In this document: positions 55,641-64,000 of the stretch, one piece after another | Layout of the letters: every line of letters begins with the position of its first letter | How positions within the stretch are numbered: position 1 is the first letter of the stretch | Assembly (NCBI RefSeq): GCF_005508865.1 | Contig: NZ_SCOM01000003.1 | Span: forward strand, 434,001-498,000 | Source of the DNA: Pseudomonas sp. F(2018) | Lineage (GTDB): Bacteria > Pseudomonadota > Gammaproteobacteria > Pseudomonadales > Pseudomonadaceae | Length of the DNA stretch: 64,000 nucleotides | Direction: 5' to 3' | Notes under the pieces: model-generated | The model's database searches: none | What the model was told of the DNA's origin: nothing | Seen by the model: the letters and a program-made list of their open reading frames with translations, nothing else | Program-made: the position numbers and the translations under genes

Positions 55641-56279
55641 TCAGCTACCGCTCTGCAGCAGGCTCGGCAGTTGCTCGGCCAGCTTGTCGTTGTGCACCGG
55701 CGCGCGGATGAAGCCGCGCTGGGTGCCGTCCGGGCCGATGATCACCAGGTTGCCGCTGTGGTCGACGGTGTAGTTTTCCTTGCTGGTATCGGCCGGGATA
55801 TAGGGAATGCTCACCGCCGCCGCCAGCTTCTGCAGGTCTTCCTGGCTGCCGGTCAGGCCGAGGAAGGCCGGGTCGAAGAAGCCCAGGTATTTCTTCAGCT
55901 GCTCCGGGGTATCGCGGTGCGGGTCGACCGTCACCAGCACCACGCGCAGCTTGTCCTTGGCCTCGGCCGGCAGCATGCCCTGCAACTGGCGCAGCTGCGC
56001 CAGGGTGGCCGGGCAGATGTCCGGGCAGAAGGTGTAGCCGAAGAACAGCAGGCTCCACTTGTCCTTCAACTGATCGACCTGCAGCGCCTGGCCGTTCTGG
56101 TCAGTCAGGGCCAGCGAGGGCAGGCTGCGGCTCTGCGGCAGCAGAACGATGCCGGCATCCAGCAGCGCCACCTTGTCGGTGCCGTCACCCTTGCTGTTGA
56201 GTACCTTGTTGACGGTGAGGCCCATCACCAGGGCGACCAGGGCGGCGAGGACGACGACGGTTTTCTGCGTACGACTCAT
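55641..56279 (-). CDS. sco: SCO family copper chaperone (SenC)
   Basis: A 212-residue membrane-anchored thioredoxin-fold protein (helix at 8-24). It has the copper-binding CxxxC (FFGYTFCPDICPATLAQL, about residue 85-89) and the distal His in AADTSKENYTVDHSGNLVIIGPDG-like KENYTVDHSGNLVII. It delivers copper to the CuA site of oxidase subunit II. Downstream of cyoE by 70 bases. Confidence 0.93.
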   Translation of the reverse strand: MSRTQKTVVVLAALVALVMGLTVNKVLNSKGDGTDKVALLDAGIVLLPQSRSLPSLALTDQNGQALQVDQLKDKWSLLFFGYTFCPDICPATLAQLRQLQGMLPAEAKDKLRVVLVTVDPHRDTPEQLKKYLGFFDPAFLGLTGSQEDLQKLAAAVSIPYIPADTSKENYTVDHSGNLVIIGPDGTQRGFIRAPVHNDKLAEQLPSLLQSGS

Positions 56280-56349
56280 GAACTCTCTCTTGGAAGCGGC
56301 GGGCGGCGCGCGACTATCGCGGCCGCCCAGGGATGCGGCGGGGTTGCGC

Positions 56350-57249
56350 TCAGAGGTTGAGCAGCAGGTAGTGGTCCGCCAGCAGGGCGATGAACAGCAG
56401 GAACAGGTACCAGATACTGTACTTGAAGGTGTTGATCGCGGCGTGCGGCCGGCTGTCACGGTACAGCACCCAGGCCCAGAACATGAAGCGCCCGCCGAGC
56501 ACCAGCGCGGCGGCAAGATAGAGCGGCCCGCTCATGTGGATGGCGTAGGGCAGCAGGGTCACGGCCAGCATCACAGCGGTGTACAGCAGGATGTGCACCT
56601 TGGTGTAGTGCTCGCCGTGGGTCACCGGCAGCATGGGGATGTCGGCCTTGGCGTATTCCTCCTTGCGGTGGATGGCCAGGGCCCAGAAGTGCGGCGGCGT
56701 CCAGGCGAAGATGATCAGCACCAGCAGCAGCGGCTCGGCACTGATATGCCCGGTGACTGCGACCCAGCCCAGCAGCGGCGGCGCGGCACCGGCCAGGCCG
56801 CCGATCACGATGTTCTGCGGCGTGGCGCGCTTGAGGAAGCCGGTGTAGAGCACCGCATAACCGAGCAGCGAGGCCAGGGTCAGCCAGGCGGCCAGCTCGT
56901 TGGTGAAGCTGAGCAGCAGCGCCATCCCGGCCACCGCCAGCAGCAGGGCGAAGCCCAGCGCTGCCGGCACCGAGAGCCGCCCGGCGGTGACCGGACGCTT
57001 GTGGGTGCGTGCCATGATCGAGTCGATGCGCCGGTCGACCACGTGGTTGACCGCTGCCGCCGCACCGGCGCACAGGCCGATGCCGAGGTTGCCGAACACC
57101 AGCACGGTCCAGGGCACGCCGGCTCGGGTGGCGAGGAACATGCCCACCAGCGAGGTGATCAGCATCAGCAGCACCACCCGGGGCTTGGTCAGCTCCAGGT
57201 AGTCGCGCCAGCTGGCGGATTCGGAGTGGGCTCGCAGCGCAGTAGCCAT
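56350..57249 (-). CDS. cyoE: Protohaem IX farnesyltransferase (haem O synthase)
   Basis: A 299-residue membrane prenyltransferase with about nine helices, which converts haem B to haem O. Aspartate-rich site NHVVDRRIDSIMARTHKRPVTAG (about residue 68) and the second conserved loop FLKRATPQNIVIGGLAGAAPPLLGW (about 138). Paired with ctaA 15 bases upstream, which makes haem A from its product. Confidence 0.95.
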   Translation of the reverse strand: MATALRAHSESASWRDYLELTKPRVVLLMLITSLVGMFLATRAGVPWTVLVFGNLGIGLCAGAAAAVNHVVDRRIDSIMARTHKRPVTAGRLSVPAALGFALLLAVAGMALLLSFTNELAAWLTLASLLGYAVLYTGFLKRATPQNIVIGGLAGAAPPLLGWVAVTGHISAEPLLLVLIIFAWTPPHFWALAIHRKEEYAKADIPMLPVTHGEHYTKVHILLYTAVMLAVTLLPYAIHMSGPLYLAAALVLGGRFMFWAWVLYRDSRPHAAINTFKYSIWYLFLLFIALLADHYLLLNL

Positions 57250-57264
57250 GGCGTATCTCCTTGC

Positions 57265-58323
57265 TTATTTACCCAGCGGAGCGAGGCGGGCAGAGGCCAG
57301 GTCGGCCTCCACGCGCTGGCTCGCCGCCAGGGGAACCGCCCGCAGGCGATAGTTGATCAGCACCAGCACCAGCAGCAGCGCGGCGCCACCGGCGTTGTGC
57401 GCCACGGCCACGGCCAGCGGCAGGTGCAGCAGCACGTTGCTCACGCCCAGGCTGACCTGCGCGGCCAGCGCCAGCAGTAGCAGACCGGCCAGGCGACCGA
57501 GCCCAGCCGCGCGCAAACGCCAGGCCAGCAGCAGCAGGACCAGGCTGAGCACCACCGCGCCGAGCCGATGGGTCATATGGATGGCGGTACGGGCGTCGCT
57601 GTCCAGCTGGCCGCCCAGGTAGTTGGGGCCGATGTGCTGGCTCAGGTGGAAGCCGTTGGCGAAGTCCATCTCCGGCCACCATTCGCCATGGCAGGTCGGC
57701 AGGTCGACGCAGGCCACAGCCGCATAGTTGGAGCTGACCCAGCCGCCCAGGGCGATCTGGCAGCCCGCCAGCACCAGCGCCAGGCCGGCCAGTGCGCGCA
57801 GGCGCAGGGAGAGGCCGGGCAATACCGGCAGCGCGCCGGACAGACGCAGACTGAGCAGAAACAGCAGGGCCAGGGTGGTGAAGCCGCCGAGCAGGTGTGC
57901 GGTGACCACCTGCGGCCACAGCTTGAGGGTGACCGTCCACATGCCGAAAGCCGCCTGGGCGATGACCACGCCGAGCAACAGCAGCGGAAGCTTCAGCGGC
58001 TGGCCATCGACTCCACGACGACGCAGGGCCTGCACGGCCAGACCGAGGATGACCAGGCCAAGGGTGCCGGCGAAGTAGCGGTGGACCATCTCGTTCCAGC
58101 CCTTCTCCACCTCCACCGGCGCCTCGGGGAAGCGCACCTCGGCCAGGGTCTGCTTGTGCTCGCTCATCGGCACGCCGATGAATCCGTAGCAACCCGGCCA
58201 ATCCGGGCAACCGAGGCCGGCGTGGGTCAGCCGGGTATAGGCGCCGAGTAGCACCACCACCACCGCCAGTGCGGTGGCGAACAGGGCCAGGCGGTAACCG
58301 GGCAGGGTCTTGCGTTCACTCAT
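57265..58323 (-). CDS. ctaA: Haem A synthase (CtaA/COX15)
   Basis: A 352-residue enzyme with eight helices that oxidises haem O to haem A. Haem-ligand regions are GWNEMVHRYFAGTLG and IHMTHRLGAVVLS. Two cysteine loops, CPDWPGCYGFIGVP (about residue 34) and CVDLPTCHGEWWP (about 205), are the periplasmic disulfide loops seen in the longer COX15-type enzymes. Confidence 0.94.
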   Translation of the reverse strand: MSERKTLPGYRLALFATALAVVVVLLGAYTRLTHAGLGCPDWPGCYGFIGVPMSEHKQTLAEVRFPEAPVEVEKGWNEMVHRYFAGTLGLVILGLAVQALRRRGVDGQPLKLPLLLLGVVIAQAAFGMWTVTLKLWPQVVTAHLLGGFTTLALLFLLSLRLSGALPVLPGLSLRLRALAGLALVLAGCQIALGGWVSSNYAAVACVDLPTCHGEWWPEMDFANGFHLSQHIGPNYLGGQLDSDARTAIHMTHRLGAVVLSLVLLLLAWRLRAAGLGRLAGLLLLALAAQVSLGVSNVLLHLPLAVAVAHNAGGAALLLVLVLINYRLRAVPLAASQRVEADLASARLAPLGK

Positions 58324-58365
58324 CCGGGGCCTCTCTTGTTGTTATGGGCCGGCAGTCCGAGTCGC

Positions 58366-58959
58366 TCAGCCGATCTGCGACAGCTTCAGCAGCAGGCGCA
58401 GGTCGTTGAGGACGTCCTTGCCCTTGGTCTTGGCGTCATAGCGCAGCACCAGGTTGCCGTTCGGGTCGACGATCCACAGCTGGGCGCCCTCGGCGGCCGG
58501 CACAGCCTTCTCGTAACGCAGGCTGTCCAGGCTGTAACGGCCCAGCTGCGGATACTCGCGCTGCAGCTGCTGGTCATAGTCGGCGGCCAGCGGGCGAGAA
58601 ACGGCCAGACCGTGGACCGCGCGGGCGGCCTCGCGATTGAGGCCGATATGGATCTGCCGGGCGGCGTAGATCAGCTGGCGACAGTCGTCGGCACAATCGC
58701 CGCTGGTGGTGACCAGCAGTTGCCAGCGCTCCTGCTGGGCACCGACCACGCCGATGTCGGCCAGCTGGCTGCCGTCGCCGATCAGGGCACCGTGATAGTT
58801 GCGCGCATCCGGCACCCAGAAGCGCCACTGGTACATGGCGGTGGCGAGGATCATCGGGCCGATCGCCACCAGCAGCAGCAGGATCAACTGCCAGCGCCCG
58901 CGGGCACGCGCCGGCGGCGCCTCAGGAGTGGAAAGGGCCGGATTCATGGCTGGGCTCAT
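58366..58959 (-). CDS. Sco-like thioredoxin-fold protein of the oxidase cluster
   Basis: A 197-residue membrane-anchored protein (single helix at 23-43). The periplasmic part has C89-x3-C93 in TTSGDCADDCRQLIYAARQI, at the place of the Sco CxxxC. It ends with AQLWIVDPNGNLVLRYDAKTKGKDVLNDLRLLLKLSQIG, like the last strand and helix of Sco and thioredoxin proteins. The Sco distal His is not evident. In databases such proteins are usually called hypothetical; the copper-chaperone or thiol role is my inference. ATG 58959 (GGGAG site) is chosen over 58947. It overlaps the surf1 end by 38 bases. Confidence 0.72.
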   Translation of the reverse strand: MSPAMNPALSTPEAPPARARGRWQLILLLLVAIGPMILATAMYQWRFWVPDARNYHGALIGDGSQLADIGVVGAQQERWQLLVTTSGDCADDCRQLIYAARQIHIGLNREAARAVHGLAVSRPLAADYDQQLQREYPQLGRYSLDSLRYEKAVPAAEGAQLWIVDPNGNLVLRYDAKTKGKDVLNDLRLLLKLSQIG

Positions 58960-59677
58960 GCTGTTTCTCCCGCACGGTCTGTCTTGAATTGTGTATGCCG
59001 AGATAGAGGTAGAGGCCGACCAGGGCGCCGGCCAAGGCAAACCACTGCACGGCATAACCCGTGTGCTTTTCCGGGCTCATGGCCACCAGCGGCCATTCGG
59101 CCTGGTAGGCGGCGGGGCCGGGCTCGAGGCGCACCTCGTAGGCCATGCCGCCACGACCGAGCTGGCGCCACAGGCGCTCGGGCTCGACGGCGGTGATCAA
59201 CCGCGGCCAGGTGTTGCCCGCCGGGTCGGCCTGCAGCTGGAAGGCCTCGCCAACCGGCACGTAGACCCGCGCCACCAGTTCCAGCGGCTGTTGCGGGGTA
59301 GTGAATTTGGGGGGATTGCGTCGGTCCGGCCAGGGTAGCCAGCCGCGGTTGACCAGCAGCCAGAGGCCGCTGGGCTGGTCATAGAAGGGTTGCAACAGCT
59401 CGACGCCGACCTGACCGCCACGCTGGCGATTGTCCAGCAACAGACTGTGGCCCTCGTCGAACTGGCCCTGCAGGCGGATGCGCATGTGGGCGAGATCGCT
59501 GCGCCGCTCCAGGTCGGTCACGGCGACGGGCTCGGCGTGCTGGCGCGCCTCGAAGCCGGCGAGCAGGGCATGCTTTTCCTCGGCACGCGTCAGCTGCCAG
59601 AAACCCAGGCCGACCAGCAGCGGCAGCAGCAGGGCCACCACGATGCTGGGCAACACGCCCGGGCGAAAACCGCTCAT
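58922..59677 (-). CDS. SURF1 family cytochrome oxidase assembly protein
   Basis: A 251-residue protein with the typical SURF1 layout of one membrane helix at each end (10-27 and about 213-230) around a periplasmic domain. Family signatures: GFWQLTRAEEKHALL at the start, VNRGWLPWPDRR (about residue 112) and KHTGYAVQWFALAGALVGLYLYLG near the end. It assists haem A insertion into subunit I. Confidence 0.93.
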   Translation of the reverse strand: MSGFRPGVLPSIVVALLLPLLVGLGFWQLTRAEEKHALLAGFEARQHAEPVAVTDLERRSDLAHMRIRLQGQFDEGHSLLLDNRQRGGQVGVELLQPFYDQPSGLWLLVNRGWLPWPDRRNPPKFTTPQQPLELVARVYVPVGEAFQLQADPAGNTWPRLITAVEPERLWRQLGRGGMAYEVRLEPGPAAYQAEWPLVAMSPEKHTGYAVQWFALAGALVGLYLYLGIHNSRQTVREKQHEPSHESGPFHS

Positions 59678-59754
59678 GACCTTCCCCCGAAGATCAGGAT
59701 GCGGCTGGCTATACTGGAACTGCACACCATCTACCTCGTCCCCCGGAGTCACGC

Positions 59755-59958
59755 ATGCTCAAAGCCGCGATCATCCTCCTGCTGCTGGCCACCCTGGTCA
59801 GCCTGTTCAGCGGCCTGTTCTTCCTGGTCAAGGACGACGGCCGCGGCTCGCGGGTGGTCAACGCCCTGACCGTCCGCGTGATCCTGGCCGCCGCGACCCT
59901 GGCGCTGATCGCCTGGGGCTTCTACAGCGGCCAACTGGTTTCTCATGCCACCTGGTAG
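59755..59958 (+). CDS. DUF2909 twin-transmembrane small protein
   Basis: A 67-residue protein with two membrane helices (AAIILLLLATLVSLFSGLFFL and ILAAATLALIAWGFYSG) and a central KDDGRGSRVVNALTVRV loop, the DUF2909 signature. It stands on the opposite strand inside the oxidase cluster between surf1 and coxC. Small proteins of this type are common next to haem-copper oxidase genes, but the role is unknown. Confidence 0.9.
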   Translation: MLKAAIILLLLATLVSLFSGLFFLVKDDGRGSRVVNALTVRVILAAATLALIAWGFYSGQLVSHATW

Positions 59959-59967
59959 GTGGCCCCG

Positions 59968-60855
59968 TTACAGCACGTAGACGAAGACGAACAGACCGAT
60001 CCACACCACGTCGACGAAGTGCCAGTACCAGCTGGCCGCTTCGAAGGCGAAGTGCTGGTCGGCATTGAAGTGCCCGCGCCACACCCGCACCAGCATCACC
60101 GTGAGCATCAGCGCGCCCAAAGTCACGTGTGCACCGTGGAAACCGGTGAGCATGAAGAAGGTCGCGCCGTAGATGCCCGAACCCAGGGTCAGACCCAGTT
60201 CGCTGTAGGCGTGAACGTATTCCTCGACCTGGAAGAACAGGAAGGCGATGCCGAGCAGCACGGTCAGCGCCAGCCAGATCTTCAGCTGCTTGCGGTTATC
60301 CTTCTTCAGCGCGTGGTGGGCGAAGGTCACGGTGAAGCTGGAGGTCACCAGCAGAATGGTGTTGAGCAGCGGCAGCCCCCAGGCCGAGATCACGCCACTG
60401 GGCGCGGGGAAGAGTTTCGGATCCGGGTTGTTCAGCAGCGGCCAGGTGTACTCGAAGTTTGGCCACAGCATGTTGGACACGCCCTTGTCGCCCTCACCGC
60501 CGAGCCAGGGAGCGGCCCAGGTACGCACGTAGAACAGCACGCCGAAGAAGGCGGCGAAGAACATCACCTCGGAGAAGATGAACCAGCTCATGCCCCAACG
60601 GAACGAGCGGTCCATCTGCGGACTGTACAGGCCTTCTCGACTTTCCTTGATCACGTTGCCGAACCAGCCGAACAGCATGTAGGCGAGGATCAGGCCACCG
60701 ACGAAGAAGATCAGCGGGCCGTTGGACTCGGCGCGATCGGCCTTGAGGTCGTTGAACCAGGTGCCGACACCGTAGACGGTGGTGAGCATGCCGATGGTGG
60801 CGATAATCGGCCACTTGCTCTGGGCGGGAACGTAGTAGTTCTCGTGACTCGACAT
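59968..60855 (-). CDS. coxC: Cytochrome c oxidase subunit III
   Basis: A 295-residue membrane subunit with seven helices. Signatures: YYVPAQSKWPIIATIG at the start, GMSWFIFSEVMFFAAFFGVLFYVR near residue 88 with the conserved Glu, and FFMLTGFHGAHVTLGALML and ASWYWHFVDVVWIGLFVFVYVL at the end. Follows ctaG by 12 bases. Confidence 0.96.
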   Translation of the reverse strand: MSSHENYYVPAQSKWPIIATIGMLTTVYGVGTWFNDLKADRAESNGPLIFFVGGLILAYMLFGWFGNVIKESREGLYSPQMDRSFRWGMSWFIFSEVMFFAAFFGVLFYVRTWAAPWLGGEGDKGVSNMLWPNFEYTWPLLNNPDPKLFPAPSGVISAWGLPLLNTILLVTSSFTVTFAHHALKKDNRKQLKIWLALTVLLGIAFLFFQVEEYVHAYSELGLTLGSGIYGATFFMLTGFHGAHVTLGALMLTVMLVRVWRGHFNADQHFAFEAASWYWHFVDVVWIGLFVFVYVL

Positions 60856-60867
60856 TTCTTGTTCTCC

Positions 60868-61446
60868 TTATGGAGCCGCCCGGCTAGGGGCTGTCTGGGC
60901 AAGAGTCGCCTGCGCGACGGGTGGTTTGCGCGCAGTGATATCGAACAGGGTATAGGCCAGGGTCAGGTGCTTCACATCCTTGGGTAGATCTCTGTCGACG
61001 ATGAAGCGCACCGGCATCTCGATGCGCTCACCGGGTTGCAGCACCTGCTGGGTGAAGCAGAAGCACTCGGTCTTGTGGAAGAAGGCGGCGGCCTTGGACG
61101 GCGCGACGCTGGGGATGGCCTGGGCGGTCATCGGCTTGTCGGTGGGGTTGTAGGCGACGAACAGCATCTCGTTGCTCGCACCCGCCACCACCGTCAGCTC
61201 GTCCGCCTTGGGGCGGAACTCCCAGACCATGTCCGCGGCGTTGGTGGCGAGGAACTGCACGCGCACTTGGCGCGCCTCGTCCACCACCTGTGCGCCCTCG
61301 TAGGCCCCAGCGGTCTTGCCGTTGATGCCGAAGGCCTGGCACATCACGTCGTAGATCGGCACCAGCAGGAAGCCGAAGGCGAACATGCCGACCACCACCG
61401 CCAGCAGGCGGAGGACCAGGCGGCGGTTGTCCAGGGCTTCGCTCAC
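60868..61446 (-). CDS. ctaG: Cytochrome c oxidase assembly protein CtaG (Cox11)
   Basis: A 192-residue membrane-anchored copper chaperone for the CuB site of subunit I. One helix at 11-31 is followed by a periplasmic immunoglobulin-like domain with the copper-binding CFCF motif in FFHKTECFCFTQQVLQPGE (about residue 113). Located between coxA and coxC, the usual place. Confidence 0.94.
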   Translation of the reverse strand: MSEALDNRRLVLRLLAVVVGMFAFGFLLVPIYDVMCQAFGINGKTAGAYEGAQVVDEARQVRVQFLATNAADMVWEFRPKADELTVVAGASNEMLFVAYNPTDKPMTAQAIPSVAPSKAAAFFHKTECFCFTQQVLQPGERIEMPVRFIVDRDLPKDVKHLTLAYTLFDITARKPPVAQATLAQTAPSRAAP

Positions 61447-61456
61447 GGGCGTGCTC

Positions 61457-63061
61457 CTACTTCACTTCCGGCGGAGTGGTGAAGGTGTGGTAGGGCGCCG
61501 GCGACGGCACCGTCCACTCCAGCCCCTCGGCACCGTCCCAGGGCTTGGCCGCGGCCGGCTTGCCGCTGCGGATGCACTTGATGACGATGAACAGGAAGAG
61601 GAACTGGGTGGCGCCGAAGGTGAAGGCGCCGATCGACGAGATCATATTGAAGTCGGCGAACTGCAGGTTGTAGTCCGGAATCCGCCGCGGCATGCCGGCC
61701 AGGCCGACGAAGTGCATCGGGAAGAACGCCATGTTCATGCCGATGAAGCTCATCCAGAAGTGCAGCTTGCCGAGGGTCTCGTCGTACATGTGGCCGGTCC
61801 ACTTGGGCAGCCAGTAGTACGCCGAGGCGAAGATGCCGAAGATCGCCCCGGGCACCAGCACGTAGTGGAAGTGCGCCACCACGAAGTAGGTGTCGTGGTA
61901 CTGGAAGTCCGCCGGGGCGATGGCCAGCATCAGGCCGGAGAAGCCGCCGATGGTGAACAGGATGACGAAGGCCACGGCGAACAGCATCGGCGTCTCGAAG
62001 GTCAGCGAGCCCTGCCACATGGTGCTCACCCAGTTGAACACCTTCACCCCGGTGGGCACGGCGATCAGCATGGTGGCGTACATGAAGAACAGCTCGCCGG
62101 TCAGCGGGATGCCGACGGTGAACATGTGGTGCGCCCAGACGATGAACGACAGGAAGGCGATCGAGGCAGTGGCGTAGACCATCGAGGTGTAGCCGAACAG
62201 CGGCTTGCGCGCGAAGGCCGGGATGATCGAGCTGACAGCGCCGAAGGCCGGCAGGATCATGATGTACACCTCGGGGTGGCCGAAGAACCAGAACACGTGC
62301 TGGAACAGCACCGGGTCGCCACCACCGGCCGCGCTGAAGAAGCTGGTGCCGAAGTGGATGTCCATCAGCATCATGGTCACCACCCCGGCCAGCACCGGCA
62401 TCACCGCGATCAGCAGGAAGGCGGTGATCAGCCAGGTCCAGACGAACAGCGGCATCTTCATCAGGGTCATGCCCGGGGCGCGCAGGTTGAGGATGGTGGC
62501 GATCACGTTGATCGCGCCCATGATCGAGCTGATGCCCATCAGGTGGATGGCGAAGATGAAGAAGGTCACCGACTCCGGCGCATAGGTGGTCGACAGCGGC
62601 GCGTAGAAGGTCCAGCCGAAGTTGGGTCCGCCGCCCTCGGTGAACAGGGTGCTGACCAGCAGACCGAAGGCCGCCGGGAGCAACCAGAAGCTGAAGTTGT
62701 TCATCCGCGGCAGGGCCATGTCCGGCGCGCCGACCATCAGCGGGATCATCCAGTTGGCCAGGCCGACGAAGGCCGGCATCACCGCGCCGAACACCATGAT
62801 CAGGCCGTGCATGGTGGTCATCTGGTTGAAGAAGGCCGGCTCGACGATCTGCAGGCCGGGCTGGAACAGTTCGGCGCGGATCACCATGGCCATGGACCCG
62901 CCGAGCAGGAACATGGCGAAGCTGAACCACAGGTACATCGAGCCGATGTCCTTGTGGTTGGTGGTGAGCACCCAGCGCATCAGGCCCTTGGCAGGGCCAT
63001 GGTGATGGTCATGTCCGGCATGACCGTGGCCAGCATGGCCCGGATCGATCACTGCACTCAT
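61457..63061 (-). CDS. coxA: Cytochrome c oxidase subunit I
   Basis: A 534-residue catalytic subunit with 12 helices. Metal ligands in order: HGLIMVFGAVMP (low-spin haem a), HPEVYIMILPAFG (CuB His and the cross-linked Tyr), the HH pair in WAHHMFTVG, and VVAHFHYVLVPG (haem a3 and haem a). The K-channel context of an A-type oxidase is present. Its start is 4 bases after the coxB stop. Confidence 0.97.
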   Translation of the reverse strand: MSAVIDPGHAGHGHAGHDHHHGPAKGLMRWVLTTNHKDIGSMYLWFSFAMFLLGGSMAMVIRAELFQPGLQIVEPAFFNQMTTMHGLIMVFGAVMPAFVGLANWMIPLMVGAPDMALPRMNNFSFWLLPAAFGLLVSTLFTEGGGPNFGWTFYAPLSTTYAPESVTFFIFAIHLMGISSIMGAINVIATILNLRAPGMTLMKMPLFVWTWLITAFLLIAVMPVLAGVVTMMLMDIHFGTSFFSAAGGGDPVLFQHVFWFFGHPEVYIMILPAFGAVSSIIPAFARKPLFGYTSMVYATASIAFLSFIVWAHHMFTVGIPLTGELFFMYATMLIAVPTGVKVFNWVSTMWQGSLTFETPMLFAVAFVILFTIGGFSGLMLAIAPADFQYHDTYFVVAHFHYVLVPGAIFGIFASAYYWLPKWTGHMYDETLGKLHFWMSFIGMNMAFFPMHFVGLAGMPRRIPDYNLQFADFNMISSIGAFTFGATQFLFLFIVIKCIRSGKPAAAKPWDGAEGLEWTVPSPAPYHTFTTPPEVK

Positions 63062-63065
63062 GTCC

Positions 63066-64000
63066 TTACTCCTGAGCCTGTTTGAACGCGAGGATGTCCT
63101 TCGGCGTGACCATGTCGTTCATGGCGTTGCCCCAGGCGTTGCGCTCGTAGGTGATGATGGCGGCGATGTCGACTTCCGACAGCTGCTTGCCGAACGCGGC
63201 CATGGCGGTGCCCGGCTTGCCCTGGACCACGATGTGGATGTGGTCGGCGACCGCGCCGGTGGCGATCTTCGAGCCCTTGAGCGCCGGGAACATCGGCGGC
63301 AGGCCCTCGCCGTTCGGCTGGTGGCAGGAGGCGCAGTTGGTCTGGTAGGCCTTCTCGCCACGGGCCATCAGCTCCTCGCGAGTCCACTCCTTGCTGGTCA
63401 GCTCCTTGATCTTGGCGGCTTCTTCCTTGCGCTCGGCCAGCCACTTGGCGAAGTCTTCCTTGCTCTTGGCCTCGACCACCACGGGCATGAAGCCGTGGTC
63501 CTTGCCGCACAGCTCGGTGCACTGGCCACGGTAGATGCCGGGCTCCTCGATGCGCGTCCAGGATTCGTTGACGAAGCCGGGGATGGCGTCCTTCTTCACG
63601 GCCAGGGCCGGCACCCACCAGGAATGGATCACGTCGGCGGCGGTGATCAGGAAACGCACCTTGGTGCCCACCGGCACCACCAGTGGCTGGTCGACCTCGA
63701 GCAGGTAGTGCTCGTCCTTCTCGGCCTTGTTGTAGATCTGGTCGGAAGGCGTGGCCAGGTTGCTGAAGAACTCGACGTCCTGGCCCAGGTACTTGTAGTG
63801 CCACTTCCACTGGTAACCGGTGACCTGGATGTCCAGCTCCGATTCGGAAGTGTCGTAGATGTCGATCAGGGTCTTGGTGGCCGGAACGGCCATCGCCACC
63901 AGGATGACGAAGGGCACGACGGTCCAGAGGATCTCAACCGTAGTGCTCTCGTGGAAGTGCGCCGGCTGCTGGCCGGTGGAGCGACGGTGGATCAGCATCG
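63066..64000 (-). CDS. coxB: Cytochrome c oxidase subunit II with fused cytochrome c domain, 5' partial
   Basis: The frame is open to the right edge; the start lies beyond base 64000. The visible 311 residues start in the first membrane region (ESTTVEILWTVVPFVILVAMAVP). The CuA centre is IHSWWVPALAVK plus CTELCGKDHGFMP. A cytochrome c domain with haem site NCASCHQPNGEGLPPMFPALKGS follows near the end, with the axial Met likely in the C-terminal region (GTAMAAF). This makes the enzyme caa3-like, taking electrons through its own haem c. Confidence 0.96.
   Translation of the reverse strand, partial: MLIHRRSTGQQPAHFHESTTVEILWTVVPFVILVAMAVPATKTLIDIYDTSESELDIQVTGYQWKWHYKYLGQDVEFFSNLATPSDQIYNKAEKDEHYLLEVDQPLVVPVGTKVRFLITAADVIHSWWVPALAVKKDAIPGFVNESWTRIEEPGIYRGQCTELCGKDHGFMPVVVEAKSKEDFAKWLAERKEEAAKIKELTSKEWTREELMARGEKAYQTNCASCHQPNGEGLPPMFPALKGSKIATGAVADHIHIVVQGKPGTAMAAFGKQLSEVDIAAIITYERNAWGNAMNDMVTPKDILAFKQAQE

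Noticed and set aside
61385..63085. Long plus-strand frame opposite coxA, extremely rich in His, Asp and Gln (566 codons).
   Set aside because: coxA is unmistakable on the minus strand, and the plus frame has no signature or ribosome binding site.

Overview
This window is high-GC chromosomal DNA from a gammaproteobacterium, almost certainly a Pseudomonas of the P. aeruginosa type. The evidence is the alginate regulators algB/kinB, a flavohaemoprotein with a NorR-type regulator, the block ampDh2-like amidase / dgcH-like cyclase / dsbA / cytochrome c4 / engB / polA / thrB / znuA-zur-znuCB / metNIQ, and an aa3-type cytochrome oxidase cluster. Genes are tightly packed with short gaps. I see no tRNA, rRNA, transposase, phage gene or CRISPR array. 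Gene order is partly that of the P. aeruginosa chromosome as I remember it, but blocks are joined differently.

Layout. 1-6.7 kb: end of the transhydrogenase gene pntB, a DUF2388/DUF4105 pair, a GFA-family protein, a CitMHS transporter and a TerC protein. 6.7-16.1 kb: recC-recB-recD and a small membrane protein, all on the minus strand. 16.2-23 kb: a BI-1/YccA protein, a Na/Pi symporter-PhoU protein, a solute-binding protein, a DUF5924 membrane protein, a lipoprotein and a chemoreceptor. 23.1-26 kb: hmp (fhp) and norR (fhpR), divergent, with a readable sigma-54 control region between them. 26.1-28.4 kb: a nucleoside-recognition/spore-maturation-type membrane protein and three small stress-type genes. 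28.6-31.7 kb: algB-kinB. 31.9-40.5 kb: lipoprotein, DUF1330, CSS-motif EAL phosphodiesterase, periplasmic amidase, MarC protein, DASH cryptochrome, GGDEF cyclase and an EEP-family nuclease. 40.5-46.2 kb: dsbA, two c-type cytochromes, engB, an ErsA-type sRNA and polA. 46.3-52.2 kb: DUF2782, thrB, and the zinc regulon znuA/zur-znuC-znuB followed by a coiled-coil protein. 52.4-54.9 kb: metN-metI-metQ. 55-64 kb: the minus-strand cytochrome oxidase cluster (coxB partial, coxA, ctaG, coxC, surf1, a Sco-like protein, ctaA, cyoE, sco).

How the genes work together. Haem and copper supply (ctaA, cyoE, sco, ctaG, surf1) serves the terminal oxidase, whose subunit II carries its own cytochrome c domain; cytochromes c4 and c5 lie 20 kb away beside dsbA. 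Zur probably represses znuA and its own znuCB operon from one palindrome. AlgB/KinB and the ErsA-type sRNA both belong to the envelope-stress and exopolysaccharide network.

Most unusual observations: (1) the recBCD locus carries three separate insertions of palindromic repeat DNA: one in frame inside recC with perfect 25-bp arms, one of 117 bp (39 codons) in frame inside recB, and a cluster between recB and recD; (2) RecD ends in a QMDLF peptide that resembles a sliding-clamp-binding motif; (3) an ErsA-type sRNA with a sigma-E/AlgU-like promoter lies between engB and polA; (4) the norR-hmp gap holds three GT-N7-AC sites, an IHF-like site and a -24/-12-like element; (5) a previously unassigned protein of the oxidase cluster looks like a degenerate Sco protein.
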